Origin: JACDBD01 sp050743385 | GTDB lineage: Bacteria > Actinomycetota > Acidimicrobiia > IMCC26256 > JACDBD01 | Reading direction: 5' to 3' | Assembly: GCA_050743385.1 (NCBI GenBank) | Contig: JBOGFJ010000215.1 | Span: 1-12,994, forward strand | DNA: 12,994 nucleotides | Part shown: positions 6,366 through 12,838 of the stretch, piece by piece | Layout: each line of letters opens with the position of its first letter | Position numbering within the stretch: position 1 is the first letter of the stretch | Made by a program: the position numbers and the translations under genes | Notes under the pieces: generated by a model | Databases searched by the model: none | What the model was told of the DNA's origin: nothing | What the model saw: only the letters and a program-made list of their open reading frames with translations

Positions 6366-7598
6366 ATGACCTTCGAGCTCCGTCCGATCAACCGTGACGA
6401 GGTCGCCGCCTTCGTCCAGGCGTCCATGACGGGGTTCGGCGTGCACGTCCGTCATCCGCAGCGCCTCGAGCTCGAGTGGACGAACCACGAGCTCGACCGC
6501 ACGCTCGCCGCCTTCGACGAGGACGAGATCGTAGGTACCGGTCGGCTCTACTCGTTCGAGCTCACACTTCCGGGCGGCGCGCTCGTGCCTGTCGCCGCCG
6601 TGAGCTGGGTCGCGGTGCTCCCCACGCATCGGCGGCGCGGGATCCTCACCGAGATCATGCGCCGGCAGCTCGACGATGCGGTCGCGCGCGGCGAGTCGAT
6701 GGCGGTGCTTCACGCGTCCGAGGGTGGGATCTACCGCCGATTCGGTTACGGCGTCGCCACCAGCACGATCGGCTTCACGCTCGAACGGCGTCACAGCGCG
6801 TTCCTGCGGCCCCCGCCGGGTGGTGGACGGGTCCGGATCGTCGACGACGAGACCGCGCGCAAGGCCTTCCCCGAGATCTTCGACCGCGCCCGCCGCGTGC
6901 GCCCCGGTGCCGTCTCGCGCATCCCCGAGTGGTGGAGCGACCAGTTCTTCTGGCTCGACGAGAAGGAGGCAGGCACGCGCTTCTTCGCGACCTACGAGTC
7001 GCCGGCGCGCGCGCTCGACGGCTTTGCCTCCTACCGCATCGTGGAGAAGTGGGAGTCGAACCTCGGCCGCAACCGCCTCGAGCTGGGCGATCTCGTGACG
7101 GTGACGCCCGAGGCGCGCACGGCGCTCTGGCGCTACCTGTGCGACATCGACCTCGTCGAGACGATCGCGACGGGGGCGTGCCCGGTCGACGAGCCGTTGC
7201 GCTGGCTGCTCGTCGAGTCGCGCCGGTTCCAGGTGACCCAGCTCTCCGACGAGTTGTGGGTGCGCCTGCTCGATGTCCCGGCGGCCCTGGCCGCGCGGCG
7301 GTACCCGACCTCCGGCCGGGTCGTGTTCGAGGTGGTCGACGAGCTCCGCCCGGACGGCGCCGCCGCGGGCCGCTTCGTGCTCGACGCCGGCCCCGACGGT
7401 GCCGACGCCGCGCCCACAGACGCCGACCCCGACCTGGTGCTGGCGGTGGCCGACCTCGGCGCCGCCTACCTCGGCGACGTCACCTTCTCGACGCTGGCGC
7501 GGGCCGGTCTGGTCGAGGAACGCACACCCGGCGCGCTCGCCCGCGCCGACGCCATGTTCCGCACCGACGCCGCCCCGTTCGCGATGACTTGGTTCTAG
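6366..7598 (+). CDS. Eis-family GNAT N-acetyltransferase
   Basis: A 410-residue protein, the usual size of Eis-like enzymes (about 400). The N-terminal GNAT domain contains the acetyl-CoA loop AVLPTHRRRGILTEIMRRQ (83-101, basic R89-R91 next to G92). It is followed by the family signature LHASEGGIYRRFGYGVAT (115-132). Tyr123 is the probable equivalent of the general-acid Tyr126 of M. tuberculosis Eis (judged by position, not aligned). A second, degenerate GNAT region follows, then an SCP2-like C-terminal domain (about 290-405). The chain ends in AMTWF: a terminal Phe is typical because its carboxylate acts as the catalytic base in Eis. Known: Eis acetylates several amines of aminoglycosides and also protein lysines, as a hexamer. 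The natural substrate here is unknown, and resistance should not be assumed. The start fits a leaderless promoter. Confidence 0.9.
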   Translation: MTFELRPINRDEVAAFVQASMTGFGVHVRHPQRLELEWTNHELDRTLAAFDEDEIVGTGRLYSFELTLPGGALVPVAAVSWVAVLPTHRRRGILTEIMRRQLDDAVARGESMAVLHASEGGIYRRFGYGVATSTIGFTLERRHSAFLRPPPGGGRVRIVDDETARKAFPEIFDRARRVRPGAVSRIPEWWSDQFFWLDEKEAGTRFFATYESPARALDGFASYRIVEKWESNLGRNRLELGDLVTVTPEARTALWRYLCDIDLVETIATGACPVDEPLRWLLVESRRFQVTQLSDELWVRLLDVPAALAARRYPTSGRVVFEVVDELRPDGAAAGRFVLDAGPDGADAAPTDADPDLVLAVADLGAAYLGDVTFSTLARAGLVEERTPGALARADAMFRTDAAPFAMTWF

Positions 7599-7602
7599 GG
7601 CC

Positions 7603-7651
7603 GTTCTGGCGTCACCTACCCACAACTGTTGGACGTAGGCGACGCCAAAAC
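7603..7651 (-). terminator. 49-nt near-palindrome, probable transcription end structure between convergent genes
   Basis: Arms 7603-7619 and 7635-7651 pair over 17 positions around a 15-nt loop that itself contains CAAC/GTTG. On the plus strand two pairs are mismatched (C7606-A7648, A7614-C7640). In minus-strand RNA both become G-U wobbles, giving an unbroken 17-bp stem. It lies 4 nt after the Eis-like stop and 7 nt after the end of the leftward dehydrogenase gene. No U-tract follows on either strand, so it would be a non-canonical terminator or a 3'-end stabiliser. Confidence 0.55.
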
Positions 7652-7658
7652 GTCAAGG

Positions 7659-8399
7659 TTAGGAGGACCAGCCCTCGGTGGCGCCCTGGACCATGCCGAA
7701 GGGGCCGGTGGGCCAGCGGAAGCAGTCGATCATGAGCTGGTCGACGTCGGCGGCGTTGGCGATGCCCTCGTCGACGACCCTCTGGGCCTCGGCGATCATG
7801 GCGAAGTAGACGCGGTTGGTGACGAAACCCCAGCGCATCGCGGTGTCCTTGACCACGATCGGGTTCTTCGAGCAGCGGGCGGCGACCGCGCTCACCGCCG
7901 CGACGGTCTCGTCACTCGTCTCGCGCGCCGTCACGATCTCGGCCAGGCGCATCACGACCGGCGGCGAGGCCCAGTGCCAACCGACGACGCGGTCGGCACG
8001 ATCGGTCGCCGCCGCCAGGGCGGCGATCGGGAACCCGGACGTGTTCGACGCCAGGATCGTGTCGCCACCCGCCGCCTGGTCGAGGTCGCGGAACACCCGG
8101 ATCTTGAGCTCGAGCCGCTCCGGTACCGCTTCGATGACCAGATCGGTGGTCGCGGCGTCGTCGAACCACGCCGTGAACGTGAGCCGTTCGAGCGTGGCGT
8201 CGGCCTCCTCGCGCGTGAGCTTGCCCCGCTCGACCCCCCGTTCCAGCCCGTAGCGGCCGATGGTCACGTGCTCGCGGCCCCGCTCGAGCGCGCCGGCGTC
8301 GACGTCGTAGCAGACCGTCTCGTACCCCGCCGTCGCCGTGACCTGCGCGATCCCACTCCCCATCACGCCCGCACCCAGGACGCCGACGCTCTTCGTCAT
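7659..8399 (-). CDS. 3-hydroxyacyl-CoA dehydrogenase homologue, C-terminally short
   Basis: A 246-residue protein; the ATG (8397-8399) overlaps the TGA of the upstream oxidoreductase as ATGA, with AAGGTGG 4 nt before it. The NAD-binding Rossmann motif is VLGAGVMGSGIAQ (7-19). Catalytic candidates are in place: Ser118 in ASNTSG, His142 in GWHWASPP (usually HFFNP), Glu154 in RLAEIV and Asn195 in FVTNRV. Known: the family oxidises 3-hydroxyacyl-CoA to 3-ketoacyl-CoA in beta-oxidation or butyrate-type pathways. The usual C-terminal all-helical domain continues for about 40-50 residues after a Gly-Pro motif. Here the chain stops 14 residues after GP (FGMVQGATEGWSS), so the dimer-forming end is missing or replaced. 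A long N-terminal extension upstream in frame is coding sequence of the neighbour in another frame and is excluded. Confidence 0.82.
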   Translation of the reverse strand: MTKSVGVLGAGVMGSGIAQVTATAGYETVCYDVDAGALERGREHVTIGRYGLERGVERGKLTREEADATLERLTFTAWFDDAATTDLVIEAVPERLELKIRVFRDLDQAAGGDTILASNTSGFPIAALAAATDRADRVVGWHWASPPVVMRLAEIVTARETSDETVAAVSAVAARCSKNPIVVKDTAMRWGFVTNRVYFAMIAEAQRVVDEGIANAADVDQLMIDCFRWPTGPFGMVQGATEGWSS

Positions 8400-9415
8400 G
8401 TCGCCACCTTCACGATGAGCTTGCCGGTGTTCTCCCCGGTGAACAGCTTCCGCAACGCGCTCGGCGCGGCCTCGAGGCCGTCGACGATCTCCTCGGCGTA
8501 CTTGATCCGACCTTCGTCGACCCACTGCCCCATCTGGAGGATCCCCTCGAGGAAGCGGTCGAGGTAGTCGAGGGCGATGAAGCCCTCCATGCGACCGCGC
8601 CGCGGCACGAGGTTGAAGATGTTCCTCGGTCCGGGGGCGAGCTCGACGTCGTTGTAACGGGAGATCGCACCACAGAGCGCGATCCGGGCGCGCTCGTTGA
8701 TCTGGCCCAGCACCGCATCGAGGATGTCGCCGCCGACGTTGTCGAAGTAGACGTCGATCCCGTCGGGGCACGTGTCGTGCAGCCGCGCCTCGACGTCTTC
8801 GCTCTTGTAGTCGATACAGGCGTCGAACCCGAGCCCGTCGGTGACCCACGCGCACTTCGCCGGCCCGCCGGCGATACCGACCACGCGGCACCCCTGGATC
8901 TTGGCGATCTGACCGGCGACGGAACCGACCGCGCCGGCCGCACCCGATACCACGAACGTCTCACCCGCAACGGGTCGGGCGACGTCGAGCACACCGAAGT
9001 ACGCGGTGAGCCCGGTCACGCCGTACACGCTCAAGAAGGCGGTGATCGGCTCCTGGCGGGGGATCGGGCGCACGATGTCGACGCCCGGCCGCACGACGGT
9101 GTAGTCGGACCAGGTCAGCATGCCGAGCACGAGATCGCCCGGGTTCAGCTCGGGGCTGCGCGACTCCACGACCTCGGCGAGTGCGCCGGCGCGCATCACG
9201 TCACCGATCTTGATGCCGGGCACGTACGTGTCCTCGCCGGTCATCCATCCCCGGATGGCGGGGTCGAGCGACAGGTAGAGGGTGCGCAGCAGCGCCTCGC
9301 CGTCGCCGGCAGACGGCACCGGCGCTTCCACGAGCTCGAAGTCGTGCTCCTCGACCATTCCCACCGGGTGGGCGGCGAGAAGGATCTGCCGGTTCCGCGC
9401 GTCGTCCATGGTCAC
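8396..9415 (-). CDS. zinc-independent MDR-family NADP-dependent oxidoreductase (CurA/PTGR-like)
   Basis: A 339-residue protein of the medium-chain dehydrogenase/reductase superfamily, in the leukotriene B4 12-hydroxydehydrogenase / curcumin-reductase branch. Marker stretches are LYLSLDPAIRGWM (47-59), LGMLTWSDY, VYGVTGLTAYFG and the nucleotide-binding loop VSGAAGAVGSVAGQIAK. NVGGDILDAVL and FIALDYLDRF follow, all typical of this branch. There are no structural or catalytic zinc ligands, as expected. Known: these enzymes reduce the double bond of alpha,beta-unsaturated ketones or aldehydes with NADPH. The start is read as GTG at 9413-9415 because GGAG lies 6 nt before it; ATG at 9409 is the alternative. 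It begins 3 nt after the metalloprotease stop and overlaps the dehydrogenase start, so it is the middle gene of the operon. The substrate is unknown. Confidence 0.9.
   Translation of the reverse strand: MTMDDARNRQILLAAHPVGMVEEHDFELVEAPVPSAGDGEALLRTLYLSLDPAIRGWMTGEDTYVPGIKIGDVMRAGALAEVVESRSPELNPGDLVLGMLTWSDYTVVRPGVDIVRPIPRQEPITAFLSVYGVTGLTAYFGVLDVARPVAGETFVVSGAAGAVGSVAGQIAKIQGCRVVGIAGGPAKCAWVTDGLGFDACIDYKSEDVEARLHDTCPDGIDVYFDNVGGDILDAVLGQINERARIALCGAISRYNDVELAPGPRNIFNLVPRRGRMEGFIALDYLDRFLEGILQMGQWVDEGRIKYAEEIVDGLEAAPSALRKLFTGENTGKLIVKVAT
8404..8410 (-). promoter_or_regulatory. ribosome binding site (AAGGTGG) for the 3-hydroxyacyl-CoA dehydrogenase gene
   Basis: AAGGTGG, one base off AAGGAGG, ends 4 nt before the ATG at 8399 and lies inside the end of the oxidoreductase gene. 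It supports this start over any upstream in-frame codon. Confidence 0.6.
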
Positions 9416-9418
9416 GGC

Positions 9419-10672
9419 CTACTCCGGCAGCTCGATGCGGGCCAGCCAGAGCCCGGGTGCGTCGAGCTCGGCGGTGGTAGGCAGCCTCCCCTCCTCTTCC
9501 CACAGCCGGTTCAGACCCTCCATCCCGGCCCGCTCGACCACGCCGGCGCAGAACGCCGCCCCCCGCTCGTAGTGCTCGCGCTCGAGCTTGAGGCCGAGCA
9601 TCCCTTCCACGAAGCGCTCGGCCTCACCGCGCTCGAGCCGGTGGCGCTGCATCGCCTCGTGGATCTGCGCGAACGACGGGATCAGCTGGTTGCCGACGCG
9701 CTCGAGCACCGTGTCGGCATAGCCCTCGAGTACGGCGGTGAACGACTGGAGCGTGGTGAGAACCTCCGCCTGGCGCGGCGAGCCCATCGCGCCCAGCAGC
9801 GCCTCCGGGTCTTCGGCGATCCCGCTCAGCGACGCGGGGTCGTTGGGGTCGATCGAGCCGAACTGCTCCTCGATGGCGCTCGTGTCGAGCTCGTAGGCCG
9901 ACACGTACTCCGTCGCCAGCGTCACGAGCCGCTCTCGCACCCAGGGCACCGACCGCTCGGCCGCGTGCACGACCTCGTGCACCGCGAGATAGAAGCGCAG
10001 GTCGGCTCGGGGGAGCGTCCACGCGTCCTCGAACGCGTCGACGTTGGGGACCACGAAGCCGAGACTGGGCTCGTCGCTCGTGGGCAGCGGCAGGTCGTAA
10101 CGGCCGAGCGCGTGCTGCGCGAGGTAACCGATCATCGACCCGGCCTGGAGCCCGAGCAGCAGCGGCGCCAGCATCCCGAGGAGCCCGGCGAACGGGTCGG
10201 CGCCGCCGGGCATGCCGGGCATGGCGGTCGGGACGGCCGGCTCGTCGCCGCGCTCCGGCTCCTCCGGGCCGGCGTCACGCATCACCTGCCCGAGATTCAC
10301 GGCGAGCGCCTCGAGCACCGGCTTCAGCACGTCGAGGTGCAGCTCGGCCCACGCCTTCGGGCCCATCGTCCGCAGCGGGGCGCGGAAGCTCGCCGTGAGG
10401 CCGGTCTCGGCGACGACGTGGGTCTGCGCCGCCCGCACCAGCTCGTCGAACGCCTCGTGGGCGCCGGGCTCGACCGGGCGCTCCGCACCGCCGTCGAGGG
10501 CGACCCACGCCGCCACCTGGCGGGCGACCTCCCAGTTGACCGGACCCTCCGACTGGAGCATGCGCATCAGCTGCGCGAGGTCGAAGTTTCCCGCCGCGCC
10601 CGGCCCGAACGGGAGTCCGGGCAGTCCGGGCTCGTCGGGATCCGGTTCGTCAGGTTGTGGACGGTCAGTCAC
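9419..10672 (-). CDS. DUF2342-like zinc-dependent metalloprotease / putative hydrolase
   Basis: A 417-residue protein with a GTG start (10670-10672). It has an acidic, Pro-rich N-terminus (1-30), followed by LMRMLQSEGPVNWEVARQVA, a pattern I associate with the actinobacterial DUF2342 family (zinc-dependent metalloprotease; one branch is annotated as coenzyme F420 biosynthesis-associated). The zinc signature HExxH is VHEVVHAAERSVPW, with His232, Glu233 and His236. Upstream are a Gly/Leu-rich, possibly membrane-associating segment (160-186) and FVVPNVDAFEDAW. The downstream helix ATEYVSAYELD may contribute a third ligand. Family function is not established; no signal peptide is seen, so it is probably cytosolic. 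It is first in the operon with the oxidoreductase and dehydrogenase, and its start is 11 nt from the divergent SDR gene. A linked F420 function is speculation, since no F420 gene is in the window. Confidence 0.85.
   Translation of the reverse strand: MTDRPQPDEPDPDEPGLPGLPFGPGAAGNFDLAQLMRMLQSEGPVNWEVARQVAAWVALDGGAERPVEPGAHEAFDELVRAAQTHVVAETGLTASFRAPLRTMGPKAWAELHLDVLKPVLEALAVNLGQVMRDAGPEEPERGDEPAVPTAMPGMPGGADPFAGLLGMLAPLLLGLQAGSMIGYLAQHALGRYDLPLPTSDEPSLGFVVPNVDAFEDAWTLPRADLRFYLAVHEVVHAAERSVPWVRERLVTLATEYVSAYELDTSAIEEQFGSIDPNDPASLSGIAEDPEALLGAMGSPRQAEVLTTLQSFTAVLEGYADTVLERVGNQLIPSFAQIHEAMQRHRLERGEAERFVEGMLGLKLEREHYERGAAFCAGVVERAGMEGLNRLWEEEGRLPTTAELDAPGLWLARIELPE
9422..9425 (-). promoter_or_regulatory. 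ribosome binding site (GGAG) deciding the GTG start of the oxidoreductase
   Basis: GGAG sits across the last codons of the metalloprotease gene and 6 nt before GTG 9415. The ATG two codons later would be 12 nt away, so the GTG is preferred. Confidence 0.55.
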
Positions 10673-10678
10673 CCGGCA

Positions 10679-10684
10679 AGTCTA
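10679..10684 (-). promoter_or_regulatory. putative -10 (TAGACT) of a leaderless promoter for the metalloprotease operon
   Basis: On the minus strand TAGACT matches TANNNT and is followed by exactly 6 nt (TGCCGG) and then the GTG at 10672, the geometry expected of a leaderless mRNA. The box shares one base with the ATG of the divergent SDR gene. The -35 region lies inside that gene and is weak. Confidence 0.5.
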
Positions 10685-11721
10685 TGGACGTGGTCACCGT
10701 CGCCATCACCGGCGCGTCCGGGCTCGTCGGCCGGCGCCTTCTTCCTCGTCTCGCCGACGACATCGGGGGCCGGCTCGTCGGCCTCGACGTCCGCGAGCCG
10801 CGCCGGCGGGTACGTGGCCTCGAGTTCCACCGGGTCGACATCGCCGGCTCCGAGCTCAAGCCGCTGCTCGAGGGGGCCGAGGTGCTCGTCCACCTCGCGG
10901 GGGTCGTCGACCCGATCCTCGACGAGGGGCTCATGGCCCGGGTCAACGTCGACGGCACCCGGCGGGTGCTCGATGCGGCCGCGGCGGTGGGCGTGCAGAA
11001 GGTGGTCCGGGTGTCGCCGTCGTCCGTGTACGGGGCCTGGCCCAACAACCCCGTCCCCCTCACCGAGGACGCGCCGTTGCGACCCAACCCCGGCTTCTCG
11101 CCCGCGGTGCAGGCGGCCGAGGTGGAGCGGCTGCTGGCCGAATGGTCCGACCAGCACCCCGGTATCACCGTGACGACCCTGCGTGCCGCCCCGGTGCTCG
11201 GGCCGGGCGCCGAGCGGCTGCCGTCGCGCCTGCTGCTGGGGCGCCCGCCGCTCCGGGTACGAGGCGCGGCACCGCCGATGCAGGCGCTGCACGTCGACGA
11301 TCTCGTCTCGGCGTTGCTCCTGGCGGTGGTGAGTGACCTGCCCGGCGTGTTCAACGCCGCCGCCGACGGCTGGCTGAGCCAGGACGACCTGCGGTCGCTC
11401 CTCCCGCGCCCGGTCGTGCCCGCGCTCCCGGCCGAGCTGCTCGAGCGCGTGCTCCGCCGCGTGTGGTCGTCGGGGGTGGGTGACGTTCCTCCCACCGTGG
11501 TTCCGTACCTGCTCCACCCATGGGTGATCGCCAACGACCGGCTCGAGGCGGCCGGTTGGCGGCCTCGTCACACCAACGAGGAGGCGATCCTCGAGGGCCT
11601 CGACGCGTTGCCGACGCGCCCGTCGGCGCTCCGCTACGCCGCGCTCGCGGGCGCGGCGGTGGCGTTCGGCGGTCTCGCCGGGATGTTGCTGCGCCGCCGG
11701 CGCCGCCGCCGCTCGACCTGA
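10684..11721 (+). CDS. atypical extended-SDR (NAD-dependent epimerase/dehydratase-like) with C-terminal membrane anchor
   Basis: A 345-residue protein starting at ATG 10684; an in-frame ATG at 10657 would overlap the divergent gene's start and is rejected. The NAD(P)-binding TGASGLVG (9-16) and the HLAGVVDP (70-77) and RVNVDGTRRVLDAA (86-99) stretches mark an extended short-chain dehydrogenase. VSPSSVYGAWP carries the usual Ser region. The catalytic YxxxK is lost: aligned on AEVERLL, the Tyr position is Pro140 and the Lys position is Ala144. After the fold, residues about 316-336 form a hydrophobic segment (YAALAGAAVAFGGLAGMLL), ending in a run of seven Arg residues. Inferred: a membrane-anchored protein with its bulk in the cytosol, probably binding NAD(P) or a ligand without classical SDR catalysis. 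No Shine-Dalgarno or clear promoter is seen for it. Confidence 0.82.
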   Translation: MDVVTVAITGASGLVGRRLLPRLADDIGGRLVGLDVREPRRRVRGLEFHRVDIAGSELKPLLEGAEVLVHLAGVVDPILDEGLMARVNVDGTRRVLDAAAAVGVQKVVRVSPSSVYGAWPNNPVPLTEDAPLRPNPGFSPAVQAAEVERLLAEWSDQHPGITVTTLRAAPVLGPGAERLPSRLLLGRPPLRVRGAAPPMQALHVDDLVSALLLAVVSDLPGVFNAAADGWLSQDDLRSLLPRPVVPALPAELLERVLRRVWSSGVGDVPPTVVPYLLHPWVIANDRLEAAGWRPRHTNEEAILEGLDALPTRPSALRYAALAGAAVAFGGLAGMLLRRRRRRRST

Positions 11722-11839
11722 GACCCGCTGCTCGGCGTGCGAGTACGCGTCGATGGGGAGAAGTACCCAGGCGCCGCCCCGAAACGGAATGGGCCATTTG
11801 CGGGATGACGGAGCGTCGGCTGCCCCGTACGGTGCCGAC
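11722..11839 (+). other. 118-nt intergenic region with the alpha/beta hydrolase promoter
   Basis: Between the SDR stop and the chosen hydrolase start. In-frame ATGs at 11753 and 11789 would add 29 residues of low-complexity sequence with no hydrolase similarity, so I treat this stretch as non-coding. It ends in the promoter described at 11805-11833. No terminator hairpin for the SDR gene is visible. Confidence 0.45.
11805..11833 (+). promoter_or_regulatory. putative leaderless promoter: -35 ATGACG, 17-bp spacer, -10 TACGGT
   Basis: ATGACG at 11805-11810 matches TTGACA at four of six bases. The spacer is exactly 17 nt, and TACGGT at 11828-11833 fits TANNNT. The -10 ends 6 nt before ATG 11840, placing the start site at the start codon. 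This is the best-formed promoter in the window and supports the 11840 start. Confidence 0.55.
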
Positions 11840-12808
11840 ATGGGGAACTCCTTGGCGAGCTCATCGGCTGACTCGAGCGGATTCACATCCGACGTTGTCG
11901 ACGAGTTCGAGCAGCAACGCCTCGCTCTCTTCGCGCGCCATGGCTTCGAAGGCGAGAGCCGTCGGGTGGCTGACCGGGAAGGGCGCACCACGTACGTGCT
12001 GCGCCGGGGCGAAGGTGCACCGCCGACCGTACTGGTCCATGGCGGCCTCTCGCAGGCGAGCGAGTGGGCACTGCTCGCGGGCAAGCTCCCGGGACACGTC
12101 GTCGTCGCGGACCGCCCCGGTTGCGGCTTGAGCTCTCCGATCGACTACTCGGGTGTGGACTTTCGCATGGCCGCCACCGACTGGCTGCTCGACGTGATGG
12201 ACGGCATCGCGGCTCACCAGGTCGATCTCGTCGGCAGCTCCATGGGCGGGTTCTTCTCCATGGCGTTCGCCGTCGCGCACCCCGATCGGGTGCGTCGCCT
12301 GATCCTCGTGGGTGCTCCGGCAGGCCTCGACAGGAAGCTGCCGTTGTTCCCGCGTCTGTGGGGAAACCCCGTCACCGGTCCCCTCATCACCAGGAGCAGG
12401 ATCACAGACCCCGAAGTGCTCCGGAAGAAGGTGTTCGCCCGACTCCTGGTCGCCCGGCCCGAGCGGCTGTCGCGAGCCTTCCTCGAGGTCATGGTCGCGG
12501 CAATGGCGCTCCCGGGGGTCGACCGTGCCGCCTACACCATGCTTCGGAACGTCACGACCCTGCGGGGGTGGCGCCCTCACCTGATGATGCGCGACGACGT
12601 GGCCCGCCTTCCGGTGCCCACCCGGTTCGTCTGGGGAGACGACGATGCGTTCGCATCTCCATCGAGCGGCCGGGCCATGGTGGCGGAGATGCCCCACGCC
12701 GACATCGTGCGGCTTGCCGACACCGGTCACCTGCCGCACGTCGACCGTCCCGATGCGGTCGCGGACGCCATCGTGCGTTTCCTCGGTCCGCGGCCGGCGG
12801 GTGAGTGA
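11840..12808 (+). CDS. alpha/beta-fold hydrolase
   Basis: A 322-residue protein from ATG 11840. Oxyanion loop VLVHGG is at residues 64-69. The nucleophile elbow GSSMG puts Ser134 in the GxSxG position. The acid is in VWGDDDAF (Asp269 most likely), and the base is His297 in DTGHLPHVDRP. A cap domain of about 80 residues sits between VGAPAG and LPVPTRFVWG, with PLFPRLWGNP and several helices. Known: this architecture covers esterases, C-C bond hydrolases of meta-cleavage pathways, haloperoxidase-like and epoxide hydrolases. The Ser nucleophile argues against haloalkane dehalogenases and epoxide hydrolases, which use Asp. The substrate is not predictable. An in-frame ATG at 11753 would give 351 residues, but the promoter geometry and composition favour 11840. 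Confidence 0.88.
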   Translation: MGNSLASSSADSSGFTSDVVDEFEQQRLALFARHGFEGESRRVADREGRTTYVLRRGEGAPPTVLVHGGLSQASEWALLAGKLPGHVVVADRPGCGLSSPIDYSGVDFRMAATDWLLDVMDGIAAHQVDLVGSSMGGFFSMAFAVAHPDRVRRLILVGAPAGLDRKLPLFPRLWGNPVTGPLITRSRITDPEVLRKKVFARLLVARPERLSRAFLEVMVAAMALPGVDRAAYTMLRNVTTLRGWRPHLMMRDDVARLPVPTRFVWGDDDAFASPSSGRAMVAEMPHADIVRLADTGHLPHVDRPDAVADAIVRFLGPRPAGE

Positions 12809-12821
12809 TCCCCGTCGGCTC

Positions 12822-12835
12822 GCCGAGGTCTCGGC
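12822..12835. terminator. short inverted repeat between convergent genes, possible bidirectional terminator
   Basis: GCCGAG-GT-CTCGGC is a perfect 14-nt palindrome (5-bp stem with a 4-nt loop in RNA), followed by TTCCT on the plus strand. It lies 13 nt after the hydrolase stop and just before the end of the leftward right-edge gene. The stem is short and has no real U-tract, so the call is weak. Confidence 0.3.
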
Positions 12836-12838
12836 TTC

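Noticed and set aside
8400..8891. In-frame 164-residue upstream extension of the 3-hydroxyacyl-CoA dehydrogenase
   Set aside because: It is Arg-rich shadow sequence of the oxidoreductase gene. The ATGA overlap with a good ribosome binding site fixes the start at 8399.
10657..10683. Earlier ATG for the SDR-like protein
   Set aside because: It would add nine residues before the first beta strand and overlap the divergent metalloprotease start. The ATG at 10684 leads directly into the Rossmann strand.
8777..11173. A 798-codon plus-strand open frame across the oxidoreductase and metalloprotease genes
   Set aside because: No recognisable domain, a shadow composition, and it crosses two well-supported opposite genes and changes register with the SDR gene.
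11753..11839. Earlier ATGs (11753, 11789) for the alpha/beta hydrolase
   Set aside because: They give an unstructured, unconserved-looking extension, and a promoter with 17-bp spacing ends 6 nt before 11840. They remain possible but less likely.
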